DNA of 64,000 bases from Archangium primigenium (GTDB lineage Bacteria; Myxococcota; Myxococcia; Myxococcales; Myxococcaceae), in assembly GCF_016904885.1 (NCBI RefSeq), contig NZ_JADWYI010000001.1:2728001-2792000 (forward strand), given 5' to 3'. Each line of letters begins with the position of its first letter. Position 1 is the first letter of the stretch. The position numbers and the translations under genes were made by a program. Positions 51,556 to 60,009 of the stretch are shown here, piece by piece. The notes beneath the pieces are model-generated. The model ran no database searches. It had not been told where the DNA came from and saw only the letters and a list, made by a program, of their open reading frames with translations.

Positions 51556-52540
51556 CCCCCAGTTCCTGTGGGGTTTGTTGCTCCTGCCCCTGCTGATCGC
51601 CGCGGGCCTGTGGGAGAAGCGCCGCCGCGCCGTGCTGCGCTTCTCCGCGGCGCACGTGTTCGCCCAGCACCGCAAGGGCCTGCGCACCTACCTGTTGCCG
51701 CTCTTGCCCCTGTTGCGGCTGGTCGCGGTGGCCTCCGCCGTGGTGGCGCTCGCCCGGCCCCAGACGCGCGACACGCGCGTGCGGGACCTGAACGTGGAGG
51801 GCATCGACATCGTCGTGGCGCTCGACCTGTCCACGTCCATGGAGGCCGGCGACTTCCGCCCGCAGAACCGCCTGCACGTGGCCAAGGAGGTGCTCGCGGA
51901 CTTCATCTCCAGCCGGGTGAACGACCGCATCGGGCTCGTGGTCTTCGCGGGCTCGGCCTACACCCAGGCGCCGCTCACGCTCGACTACGGCGTGCTCAAG
52001 GAGGTGCTGCGGCAGTTGCGCACCCGGGTGCTCGAGGACGGCACCGCCATTGGCGACGCGCTGGCCACGTCCCTCAACCGCCTGCGTGACTCGGACGCCA
52101 AGAGCCGCGTGGTGGTGCTCATCACCGACGGTGACAACAACGCGGGGAAGATCTCCCCGCTGGACGCCGCGGGCATGGCCAGGAGCCTGCACGTGCCCGT
52201 CTACACCATCCTCGTGGGCAAGGGCGGCAAGGTGCCCTTTCCCCAGGGCACGGACCTGTTCGGCAACACCGTCTGGCGCGAGACGGAGATTCCCATCAAC
52301 CCGGAGCTCATGCAGGACATCGCCTCGTCCACCGGCGGCGAGTACTACCGCGCCACGGACCCCGAGGGCCTCAAGCAGGGCCTGCAGAAGGTGCTCGACT
52401 CGCTCGACCGCACCAAGCTCCTGGAGGGCGGGGCCTCGGCCAACTACCGCGAGAACTTCCACCCCTACCTGCTGCTGGCCTTCGGGCTCGCCGTGCTGGA
52501 GCTCTTCCTGCGCTCCACCTTGCTGAAGGTGCTGCCGTGA
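51530..52540 (+). CDS. batA: BatA-like VWA membrane protein
   Basis: The 336-residue protein has two N-terminal membrane helices (about 8-25 and 50-72), a VWA domain with MIDAS motif ALDLSTSMEAGD and a threonine/aspartate at VVVLITDGDNNAGK, and a C-terminal membrane helix (about 305-325). This is the BatA architecture. It overlaps the upstream gene by 26 bp and the next by a few bases. Confidence 0.92.
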   Translation: MLPDLAFHSPQFLWGLLLLPLLIAAGLWEKRRRAVLRFSAAHVFAQHRKGLRTYLLPLLPLLRLVAVASAVVALARPQTRDTRVRDLNVEGIDIVVALDLSTSMEAGDFRPQNRLHVAKEVLADFISSRVNDRIGLVVFAGSAYTQAPLTLDYGVLKEVLRQLRTRVLEDGTAIGDALATSLNRLRDSDAKSRVVVLITDGDNNAGKISPLDAAGMARSLHVPVYTILVGKGGKVPFPQGTDLFGNTVWRETEIPINPELMQDIASSTGGEYYRATDPEGLKQGLQKVLDSLDRTKLLEGGASANYRENFHPYLLLAFGLAVLELFLRSTLLKVLP

Positions 52541-53595
52541 TGGCGCTGGAGCCCTGGCGGTTCAAGTTCCTGGGGGAGGAGATGGGGCTCGCCCAGCCGC
52601 TCTTCCTGGTGATGGTGGGCGTGGGCCTCTTCGTGGGGAGCATCGCCCTGTGGGGCGCCCTGCGTCGGCGCTCGCGCATCCGGGCGATCCTGGCGGATCG
52701 GCTCGTGGACAAGCTGGCGCCGGGCACCGTGCGCTGGCTGCCGGCCACCCAGGCGGGGTTCTATGGCCTGGGACTCATGCTCTTCGGCGTGGCGCTGGCC
52801 CAGCCCCAGTGCGGCACCACCACCGAGCCCACCAAGCGCCGGGGCATCGACGTGGTGGTGGCCCTGGACGCCTCCAAGTCCATGCTCGCGCGTGACGTGC
52901 AGCCCAGCCGCCTGGAGCGCTCGCGGCTGGAGCTCAACACGCTGCTCGACGAGCTCAAGGGGGACCGGGTGGGCCTGGTGGCGTTCGCCGGAGACGCCTT
53001 CATCCAGTCGCCCCTCACCTCGGACTACTCGGCGGTGAAGCTCTTCTTGCGCGCGGTGGATCCGGAGCAGATGCCCCAGGGCGGCAGCAACATCGGGGAC
53101 GCGCTGATGCTGGCGCGCGAGGTCCTGGAGAACGCGGACCGGGGCTCCAAGGAGCGCGTGGTGGTGCTGGTGTCCGATGGCGAGGATCTGACGGGGCAGG
53201 TGAAGGAGGCGGTGGACGCGCTCAAGGAGGCCAAGGTGCGGGTGCTCACCGTGGGCGTGGGCTCGGAGCAGGGCGAGCCCATTCCCGTGTACAACCGCCG
53301 GGGCGAGTTCGTGGACTTCAAGAAGGACGCGAGCGGGGAGACGGTCATCACCCGCATGGATCGCGGCGGCCTCACGGCCATCGCCGAGGCCACCGACGGG
53401 GACTTCTTCTACCAGCCGCGCGGCGTGGCCATGAGCGGGGTGTTGGAGCGCATCGACGCGATGCAGAAGAGTGAATTGGAGAGCCGCATCACCGTGCGCT
53501 ACAACGAGCGCTTCCAGGTCTTCGCGCTGCCGGGGCTCGTGCTGTTGATCCTGGGCATGGTGCTGCCGCCCTCGTGGCGCCGGAGGTCCGCATGA
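52540..53595 (+). CDS. batB: BatB-like VWA membrane protein
   Basis: The 351-residue protein has membrane helices near 20-40 and 70-90 and a VWA domain with MIDAS VVALDASKSMLARD and VVVLVSDGEDLTG. A C-terminal membrane helix closes it. It is a BatB-type paralogue of the preceding BatA. ATG 52540 shares its first base with the previous stop codon; GTG 52537 is an alternative. Confidence 0.92.
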   Translation: MALEPWRFKFLGEEMGLAQPLFLVMVGVGLFVGSIALWGALRRRSRIRAILADRLVDKLAPGTVRWLPATQAGFYGLGLMLFGVALAQPQCGTTTEPTKRRGIDVVVALDASKSMLARDVQPSRLERSRLELNTLLDELKGDRVGLVAFAGDAFIQSPLTSDYSAVKLFLRAVDPEQMPQGGSNIGDALMLAREVLENADRGSKERVVVLVSDGEDLTGQVKEAVDALKEAKVRVLTVGVGSEQGEPIPVYNRRGEFVDFKKDASGETVITRMDRGGLTAIAEATDGDFFYQPRGVAMSGVLERIDAMQKSELESRITVRYNERFQVFALPGLVLLILGMVLPPSWRRRSA

Positions 53596-54608
53596 AGCCG
53601 CGTCCCTTGGGCAGGCGTCTGGGCGTCTGGGGCCTGTTGGCCGTGGGCTGGGTGGTGCCGTCCGTGGCGGGCGCCGCGGGGCTCCTGGAGAAGGATCATC
53701 CCCTCGTGCAGAAGGGCCGCGACGCCTACTCCGCGGGCCGCTACGAGGACGCGCTCAAGTCCTTCGACGAGGCCAAGAAGGAGCGGCCCAACGACCCGGC
53801 GGTGGAGTTCAACCGGGGCGACGCATTGATGAAGCTGGGCCGCTACAACGACGCCCGGCAGTCCTTCCAGAGCGTGGCCGAGTCCAACACCCGGCCGGAC
53901 CTGCGCCAGAAGGCCACCTACAACCTGGGCAACGTGCACGCGGCGACGGGTGACACGCGCGAGGCGCTCAAGGCCTACCGCCGCGCGCTCACCCTGGACC
54001 CCACGGACGCCCAGGCCCGGCACAACTACGAGGTGCTGCTGCGCAACCTGCCTCCGCCCCAACAGGGCGGCGCCGATGGCGGCTCGGACGGGGGCCAGGA
54101 CGCGGGTCAGGACGCCGGTCAGGATGGCGGCGCGCCGGACGCGGGTCAGCCGGACGCGGGTCAGCCGGACGCGGGTCAGGACGGTGGCACCGACGGCGGT
54201 CAGGATGGAGGCCAGGACGGCGGTCAGGATGGGGGCCAGGACGCGGGCGGTGACGCGGGCTCGCCCTCCGATGGCGGCCAGGATGGCGGCGGCGATGGCG
54301 GGCAGGATGGCGGTGGGGACGGGGGGGCCGGGGACGGCGGCGGCCAGAGTGATGGCGGTGACAGCGACGGCGGCGCGGATGGCGGCCAGGGCGACAGCGA
54401 TGGCGGCGCGGATGGGGGTCAGGCGGACTCGGACTCGGCGGCGGACGCGGGCACCGAGGAGCGCGATGGCGGCATGAGCGCGGAGGAAGTCGACCGCCAG
54501 GACGCCGAGCGGCTGCTGGATGCGATGAAGCAGAACGAGAAGAATCTCCAGTTGTGGCGCTTCCAGCAGAAGAAGCGACCGAGGAATCCCAATGCGAAGG
54601 ATTGGTAG
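53592..54608 (+). CDS. TPR protein of Bat operon with Asp-Gly-Gly-Gln repeat (BatC-like)
   Basis: The 338-residue protein has a signal sequence and three to four TPR-like helix pairs (about 34-150), for example GRDAYSAGRYEDALKSFDEA and NLGNVHAATGDTREALKAYR. A very long low-complexity stretch (about 158-290) of DGGQ, DAGQ and GGDG units follows, then a short charged C-terminus. BatC proteins have TPRs, but this Asp/Gly/Gln linker is unusual in length. The protein is probably periplasmic and very acidic. It overlaps the BatB gene (53592). Confidence 0.85.
   Translation: MKPRPLGRRLGVWGLLAVGWVVPSVAGAAGLLEKDHPLVQKGRDAYSAGRYEDALKSFDEAKKERPNDPAVEFNRGDALMKLGRYNDARQSFQSVAESNTRPDLRQKATYNLGNVHAATGDTREALKAYRRALTLDPTDAQARHNYEVLLRNLPPPQQGGADGGSDGGQDAGQDAGQDGGAPDAGQPDAGQPDAGQDGGTDGGQDGGQDGGQDGGQDAGGDAGSPSDGGQDGGGDGGQDGGGDGGAGDGGGQSDGGDSDGGADGGQGDSDGGADGGQADSDSAADAGTEERDGGMSAEEVDRQDAERLLDAMKQNEKNLQLWRFQQKKRPRNPNAKDW
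54064..54440. repeat. Coding low-complexity repeat, Asp-Gly-Gly-Gln units
   Basis: The region is built from imperfect 6-15-bp units of the type GATGGCGGCCAGGA and GACGCGGGTCAGCCG, including a 15-bp unit repeated nearly three times around 54138-54180. It encodes the acidic linker of the TPR protein. Copy number variation within strains is likely. It is coding and in frame throughout, so not a CRISPR or non-coding repeat. Confidence 0.85.
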
Positions 54609-56478
54609 CGGCCGCGCGGTGCTGGCCGCCCTCAGCCTGCTGCTGACGGCCATGCCCGCGTGGGCGGAGGTCGAATTCTACCAGACGGTGGATCGCTCCG
54701 AGGTGGGCACCGAGGACGTGTTCCAGCTCACCGTGGTGATCGTGGATCCCCCGGACGATGCCCAGGTGCGCTTCCCCGCGCCGGAGGACTTCGAGGTGCT
54801 CTCGACGTCGCAGAGCACCCAGCGCTCCATCCAGATGAGTGGAGGCGGCCCGCCCGTCATCCAGACCGTGCGCAAGCACGTGTTGATGATGCGCGCCAAG
54901 CGCGCTGGCACGCTCACCATCCCCGCCGCGGTGTTGACCTCGGTGGGCCGCACGCTGCGCACCGAGCCCGTGAAGATGACGGTGACCCGGGGCCGCACCG
55001 GACCGCCGCCGCGCTCCCCGCGTTCCCAATTGCCAGACCCCCTGCGCAACTTGCCCTTCGGCGCTCTGCAGGACCCCTTCGCCGAGGAGGAGTCCGAGGA
55101 GGAGGACACGCAGGGTGCCCGGCGCGAGGACGTGCGCATTCCCCGGGGCGACTCGGACCTGTTCCTGCGCGCCACGCTCGACAAGAACCAGGTGTTCGTG
55201 GGCGAGCAGGTGACGCTCTCGCTCTTCATCTACTCGCGCGTGGACCTGTCCAGCGTGGACTCGGTGAGCATGCCCAAGCTGGAGGGCTTCTGGAGCGAGG
55301 ACGTGGAGAGTCCCACCCAGCTCACCGGCGAGACGCGCGTCGTCAACGGCGTGCCCTACCGCACCTACCTCCTGCGCCGCCGCGCGCTCTTCCCCATGCG
55401 CTCGGGCCGCCTGTCCATCACCCCGGCCGAGGCGGACATCACCACGGGCATGCTCTTCGTGGGCCACCGGGTGCACCGCGTCTCCAACGATCTCCAGGTG
55501 ACGGTCAAGCCGCTGCCCCCGGGCGCGCCCCGCGACTTCTCCAACGCCCAGGTGGGTGACTGGAAGCTGTCGGTGGAGGCCACCCAGCACGAGGTGGAGC
55601 TGGGCCAGCCGGTGACGGTGACGGTGGTGCTCGAGGGCTCGGGCAACGTGAAGAACGTGACGCCCCCGCGCCTGGCGGCGCCGTCCGCGTTCAAGGTCTA
55701 CGATCCCAAGACGACCGACAAGCTGACGCCCGGCAAGTGGCGCATCCAGGGCCGCCGCGCCCAGGAGTACCTGGTCATGCCCCAGCGCACCGGCACCTTC
55801 ACCCTGCCGGCGCTCGAGTTCCCCTACTTCGATCCGAAGGAAGGCCGCTACACGGTGTCGCGCACCGAGCCGGTGGAGATCGTGGTGACGCCCGGCGCCG
55901 GTGGCGCGCCGACGCCGGGGGGGCAGGGGAGCGCGACCACGCCGCTGGCGGACGCCGCGGCCGAGCAGAAGAACGTGCTCACCGCGGGCGGCCTGCGCCC
56001 CCTGCGCTACCAGGCGCGCTTCGAGTCGCCGACCACGGCCGTGTGGCAGCGGCCCTTCTTCCTGCCCGCGGTGCTCTCGCCCCTGGGCCTCTTCCTGGCG
56101 CTGGGCCTGGGCGGCTTCGTGCGCGGGCGGATGGCGGGCCAGGAGGTGGGCCATCGCAAGCGGGCCCGGGCGGCGCGCAAGCAACTGGCCGCGGCGGAGA
56201 AGCTGCGCGAGGGCTCGTCCAGCGCGTTCTACGGCGAGGTGGAGAAGGCCGTGCTCAACTTCCTGGAGGCCCGCCTGCACGCGCCGGTGGGCGGACTCAC
56301 CCGGGACGCGCTCGACGCCCGGCTCGCCGAGGCGGGCGTGGACGACACGCGCCGCCAGCGGGTGCGCTTCGTGCTCGAGTCGTGTGACACCGGCCGCTTC
56401 GCGCCTGGCGCGGAGCAGGCCGCCCGCGAGCGGATTCTCGATGACGCCGCGGCCGTGATGGAGGGATGGGACAAGTGA
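54592..56478 (+). CDS. batD: BatD family protein
   Basis: The 628-residue protein has a signal peptide (about 1-24) and several immunoglobulin-like beta domains: FYQTVDRSEVGTEDVFQLTV near 25, RATLDKNQVFVGEQVTLSLF near 195 and LSVEATQHEVELGQPVTVTV near 325. One membrane helix (about 485-510) and a cytoplasmic helical domain end it. This is the BatD/BAT-like architecture. It overlaps the neighbours on both sides (54592-54608 and 56466-56478). Confidence 0.92.
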   Translation: MRRIGSGRAVLAALSLLLTAMPAWAEVEFYQTVDRSEVGTEDVFQLTVVIVDPPDDAQVRFPAPEDFEVLSTSQSTQRSIQMSGGGPPVIQTVRKHVLMMRAKRAGTLTIPAAVLTSVGRTLRTEPVKMTVTRGRTGPPPRSPRSQLPDPLRNLPFGALQDPFAEEESEEEDTQGARREDVRIPRGDSDLFLRATLDKNQVFVGEQVTLSLFIYSRVDLSSVDSVSMPKLEGFWSEDVESPTQLTGETRVVNGVPYRTYLLRRRALFPMRSGRLSITPAEADITTGMLFVGHRVHRVSNDLQVTVKPLPPGAPRDFSNAQVGDWKLSVEATQHEVELGQPVTVTVVLEGSGNVKNVTPPRLAAPSAFKVYDPKTTDKLTPGKWRIQGRRAQEYLVMPQRTGTFTLPALEFPYFDPKEGRYTVSRTEPVEIVVTPGAGGAPTPGGQGSATTPLADAAAEQKNVLTAGGLRPLRYQARFESPTTAVWQRPFFLPAVLSPLGLFLALGLGGFVRGRMAGQEVGHRKRARAARKQLAAAEKLREGSSSAFYGEVEKAVLNFLEARLHAPVGGLTRDALDARLAEAGVDDTRRQRVRFVLESCDTGRFAPGAEQAARERILDDAAAVMEGWDK

Positions 56479-57224
56479 GCGCCCTCGCCGCCGTGCTCGT
56501 GGCCACCGTGCTGGGCCAGGGTTACTACTCCCCCGAGGAGGCCCAGGGCCTGTTCCAGCAGGCCAACGACGCCTTCTACAAGCAGGACTACGCCGCCGCC
56601 CGCGCGGGCTACGAGAAGTTGCTCGAGCGGGGCTTCGGCGGGCCGGATCTCCAGTACAACCTGGGCACCACCTCCCTGGCGCAGGACGACCTGGGCCACG
56701 CGGTGCTCGCCTTCGAGCGCGCGCGCCGGGCGGGCGGCGAGGGGCCGGACCTGGAGGCCAACCTGGCCCATGCCCGCGCGCGTCAGCTCGACAAGGTGGT
56801 GGGCAGCGGGCCCGAGGAGCCGCTCCTCCAGCGCGTGGTGGCCGCCACGAGCGGCAACGGCGCGGCCTGGGGTTTCCTCGGGGCGTGGCTCGGGGGCTGC
56901 GCGTTCTTCCTGCTCTTCCGGCTGCTGCGGCCGGGGCGGCGGGCGTGGGCGGCGGTGCTGGGTGGACTGCTGCTCATCCTGTCCCTGCCGGCGGGCGCGC
57001 TGCTGGCCGCGCATGTCTGGGTCCAGCAGACGCTGCACGAGGCCGTCGTCGTCGCGCCCACGCTGCGCGCGCGGGAGTTCCCCCGGGAAGAGGCCAAGGT
57101 GGCTTTCGAGGTCCACCCCGGCCTCAAGGTGCGCGTCATGGAGGACGCGGGGCGCTACGTGCGCATCCGTCTGCCCAATGGCCTGGAGGGTTGGGCCGAG
57201 CGCGACGGCGTGGCGGAGATCTGA
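56466..57224 (+). CDS. TPR-SH3 membrane protein (BatE-like)
   Basis: The 252-residue protein has a signal-like N-terminus and TPR-like helices (about 20-95: LFQQANDAFYKQDYAAARAG). Two membrane helices lie about 128-146 and 157-182. A C-terminal SH3-like domain (about 195-250) holds VHPGLKVRVMEDAGRYVRIR and LEGWAERDGV. This is the BatE layout. It ends the Bat operon and overlaps batD by 13 bp. Confidence 0.88.
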   Translation: MGQVSALAAVLVATVLGQGYYSPEEAQGLFQQANDAFYKQDYAAARAGYEKLLERGFGGPDLQYNLGTTSLAQDDLGHAVLAFERARRAGGEGPDLEANLAHARARQLDKVVGSGPEEPLLQRVVAATSGNGAAWGFLGAWLGGCAFFLLFRLLRPGRRAWAAVLGGLLLILSLPAGALLAAHVWVQQTLHEAVVVAPTLRAREFPREEAKVAFEVHPGLKVRVMEDAGRYVRIRLPNGLEGWAERDGVAEI

Positions 57225-57239
57225 CGGCCCCCGGAGGTC

Positions 57240-57953
57240 TCAGGGAGCCGTCGGCTCCAGCGCGTAGCCGAGCAGCTCCTCGGTCTCCTCGCCGGTCTCC
57301 TTCACCTTGCCGACACCGCGCACGAACCAGTACGTCTTGGTCTTGCTGTTGCCCGTCTTGCGCAGCACCACGGCGGTGAACGTCCCGGCGGGGACGGTGA
57401 CGGACTCCGCCTCGGACACCACCGTCCACAAATCCCGCGTCGTCTCCGTGGTGGGGGACTTGCCCGTCTTCTGCTTCGTCTCGGCGTAGGTCTCCACCCA
57501 GGTGGTGCCCTTCACGAGGTGCTCGGGGCTCATGTCCACGTGGAGCTTGGCGGGGTTCCACCACTCCTCGCTCTTGGCGCTCGTGGTCCCGGCGTCGAAG
57601 GACTGCTCGCGGTAGCGCAGGAGGCGCTCGCCCGAGACGGTCTGCCAGCTCAGGGTGACCTCCCCGTTGCTCTTGCGGGACGTCACCCGGTGGGCCTTCT
57701 CGGCCGACAGCGGCCCCGTGCCGCCCACGGCCTCCAGCGCGCCCACGGACAGCTCCTTCTCCGAGACGGTGCCCGACACGGTGACGCGGTACGTCCACCG
57801 GTGGCCCTCGGCCCACGGCAGCAGCGCGCCTTGCGTTTCCTGGACCTCCCCGCCGTTGTCTCCGTCGGTGCCGGTGTCCGTGCCGCCCGCCACGCCGCAG
57901 CCGGTGGCGAGCCAGCCGAGCACGAGCAGTCCCCTCCAGAGCGGGCGGCTCAT
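57240..57953 (-). CDS. Predicted lipoprotein, last gene of the dikinase-like operon
   Basis: The 237-residue protein has lipobox LATGC (cysteine at 19) and a Gly/Thr/Asp-rich linker. The mature domain is beta-rich with HRWTYRVTVSGTVSEKEL and VVSEAESVTVPAGTFTAVVL, a pattern of lipoproteins that resemble the LolA/LppX or DUF-type beta half barrels. No known family. Its start overlaps the stop codon of the dikinase-like gene by ATGA, so it is likely a partner. It converges on the Bat operon. Confidence 0.78.
   Translation of the reverse strand: MSRPLWRGLLVLGWLATGCGVAGGTDTGTDGDNGGEVQETQGALLPWAEGHRWTYRVTVSGTVSEKELSVGALEAVGGTGPLSAEKAHRVTSRKSNGEVTLSWQTVSGERLLRYREQSFDAGTTSAKSEEWWNPAKLHVDMSPEHLVKGTTWVETYAETKQKTGKSPTTETTRDLWTVVSEAESVTVPAGTFTAVVLRKTGNSKTKTYWFVRGVGKVKETGEETEELLGYALEPTAP
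57244..57258 (+). terminator. Compact hairpin after the Bat operon
   Basis: GGAGCC (57244-57249) pairs with GGCTCC (57253-57258) with a 3-base loop. It lies 20 bases past the batE-like stop codon, inside the last codons of the convergent lipoprotein gene. No T-run; activity uncertain. Confidence 0.35.
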
Positions 57954-59986
57954 TGGCCCCGTCCCGGGTGGGGGCGGGCCTGCTTGATGATGGCCTTGGG
58001 CGTCTCGCCCGGCTCCCCGTCGAACTTGAACTCCACGTCCATGGCGTACCACCCCGTGTTGCCCGCCTTGGGCCCGTACGCGGCCGAGAAGCGGTTGTGG
58101 ATGAGGTCCAGCGCCTGGCCCAGCTCGTACACCTGGGCGGCCGTCAGCACTTTCTGGCCGCTCGGCATGAGGTTGGAGCGGGACAGGTAGGTGATGGGCA
58201 GACCCGTCTGGTGGAACTCGTAGATGAACTGGTCGCTCGTCACGCCCGCGGGAGGATGCACCACCTCGGCGTCTCCGCCCACCTGGACGTTCACGTAGAA
58301 GCCCGGCTGGTTGCCCGTGGGATCGAAGGGGTTGGCCGTGAGCGCCACGCCGTTGGCCTCCTCGTCCGGGAAGTTGTGGTGCACGAGCAGCGCCATCACC
58401 ACGGACTTGTGGTCGATGCTGCTGTAGGTCCGCTCCTCGAAGGTCCGGAACAGCCAGACCGTCGCCCACGTCTTGCGGATGGCCTTGAGCACGTCGTTCC
58501 AGTCCGTCCGCGGGTCTCCCGTGTGCGACTCGTAGCAGCCCGCGCAGGGGAAGCCCTCCAGGTCCTCGCTGTTGGTGCTCGTGCGAAAGCGCATGGTCAA
58601 CCCGGGGTAGTCCTTCTCCAGCTTCGCCTTGAGCATCGCCTGGAACTCCGCGTTCACCGGCGCCGCCTTCATGGCCTTGCGGAACGCGTCGAGCTGCGCG
58701 TCGCGCACCTCGGGCTTGCTCTGGAACTCGGGGTCCGCGAGCAGCGTGTCCAGCCGCTCGTAGAAGCCGTTCTCCTGCATGAACTGGACGTAGTAGTAGG
58801 CCGGAATGGCGAACGCCTTGCGCATGGGGATGCCCGGCGTGTTGGCCATGACCCCGTAGTGCACCGCCTTGCCGCCGAAGGCCGGGACCGCCGCCTTGAT
58901 GGTCTCGCGCAGCGTGCCCTTGCTCTCGTCCACGAGCTTCTCCACGTCGCGCAGGTCCTTCACCGACAGGTCCACCGCGGGCAGCACGACGGGCGAGGGC
59001 TTGTGGGCCTCCCAGTAGGCATCGGCCTCGGCGGCGGAGACCTCCTGGATGCTCCAGTCGAACGCGCCCACCGTGAGTCGCACCCACTTGCCCTCGAGCG
59101 CCCGCAGCGTCGCGTTGCTCATGGCCCCGCGCAGGCCCATGTTGGGCGTCTTGCGGTTCTGCGACAGCACGTTCACGTGCGACAGCGGCGTCTGGAACTC
59201 CTCGCTGATGATGCCGAGGATGGTGGAGATGTCGTTGGGGATGCGGTCCAGCACGATGATGTCGCGGAAGGACAGGTACGTCGTCGTGAGCTCGGTCGCG
59301 GTGAGGAAGCGCAGCTTGCCCACCGAGCTGGCCAGGTTGAGCGGCTGGTAGTCGATGGCCGCGAAGAGCTCGTCCGTGCTCATCACCTGGATGGTGGAGG
59401 GCAGGTTCCGGGCCTCCTGGTGCACGGCCTCGGACGTGGGGTGGAAGACGAGCGAGGCGCCGAAGAAGGTCGCATCGCGCACGGCCCCGTAGAGCTGCGT
59501 GAGCATCTCGGCGGAGGCCGTGTCGTAGGGGGAGATCTCCAGCGCCCAGACCTTGGCCCCCTCATAGTAGGTGACGGAGCCGAGCACGAAGCGCCGGTCC
59601 GGCGAGTAGTACTCGGTCTGGTTGAAGTCCGCCAACGAGCCGACCACGGGCCTGCCCGCGCCGGAGAGGTTCTTGGACACGAACGCGTAGTGGATGGCGT
59701 ACTTCTGGCTGTTCTGGAAGTGGAGCGTGTCGTTGTCGTAGCGGTCCAGCACCACCTTGACCGAGCGGGCGCCGGGAATGCTCGTGTCGATGGGCTGCGA
59801 GGCCAGGGCGCTGAAGTCCGTGGCGCACGACAGGCGCTTGAGGGCATCGGGGGCCGTGGCGCCCTCGGTGAGCTGGCAGGACTCCTGGATGGGCTCCTGG
59901 GGCGTCTCGTCCGGGGGCGTCGTGGGATCGGGCGAGCACGCGAGCACGAGCGCGGCGCCCATCAAGAGCAGGAATGAGGATCTCAT
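57950..59986 (-). CDS. Lipoprotein with phosphohistidine and PEP-synthase-like ATP-binding domains
   Basis: The 678-residue protein has a lipoprotein signal (LVLAC, cysteine at 17), a Pro/Thr linker and a domain of unknown fold (about 40-250). A swivelling phosphohistidine-type segment (about 255-290) follows, with TPLSHVNVLSQNRKTPNMG and the histidine H270. Then comes an ATP-binding domain of the PEP synthase/PPDK type: GGKA at 371-374 and RFRTSTNSEDLEGF (466-479) then CAGCYESHTGD. The order phosphohistidine then ATP domain is that of alpha-glucan water dikinases (GWD/PWD), not of PEP synthase. A dikinase outside the cytoplasm would lack ATP, so the lipoprotein location is puzzling. It overlaps the next gene by ATGA. 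Confidence 0.83.
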   Translation of the reverse strand: MRSSFLLLMGAALVLACSPDPTTPPDETPQEPIQESCQLTEGATAPDALKRLSCATDFSALASQPIDTSIPGARSVKVVLDRYDNDTLHFQNSQKYAIHYAFVSKNLSGAGRPVVGSLADFNQTEYYSPDRRFVLGSVTYYEGAKVWALEISPYDTASAEMLTQLYGAVRDATFFGASLVFHPTSEAVHQEARNLPSTIQVMSTDELFAAIDYQPLNLASSVGKLRFLTATELTTTYLSFRDIIVLDRIPNDISTILGIISEEFQTPLSHVNVLSQNRKTPNMGLRGAMSNATLRALEGKWVRLTVGAFDWSIQEVSAAEADAYWEAHKPSPVVLPAVDLSVKDLRDVEKLVDESKGTLRETIKAAVPAFGGKAVHYGVMANTPGIPMRKAFAIPAYYYVQFMQENGFYERLDTLLADPEFQSKPEVRDAQLDAFRKAMKAAPVNAEFQAMLKAKLEKDYPGLTMRFRTSTNSEDLEGFPCAGCYESHTGDPRTDWNDVLKAIRKTWATVWLFRTFEERTYSSIDHKSVVMALLVHHNFPDEEANGVALTANPFDPTGNQPGFYVNVQVGGDAEVVHPPAGVTSDQFIYEFHQTGLPITYLSRSNLMPSGQKVLTAAQVYELGQALDLIHNRFSAAYGPKAGNTGWYAMDVEFKFDGEPGETPKAIIKQARPHPGRGQ

Positions 59987-60009
59987 GGGGTCAGTCTCGG
60001 GGCTGGGGT

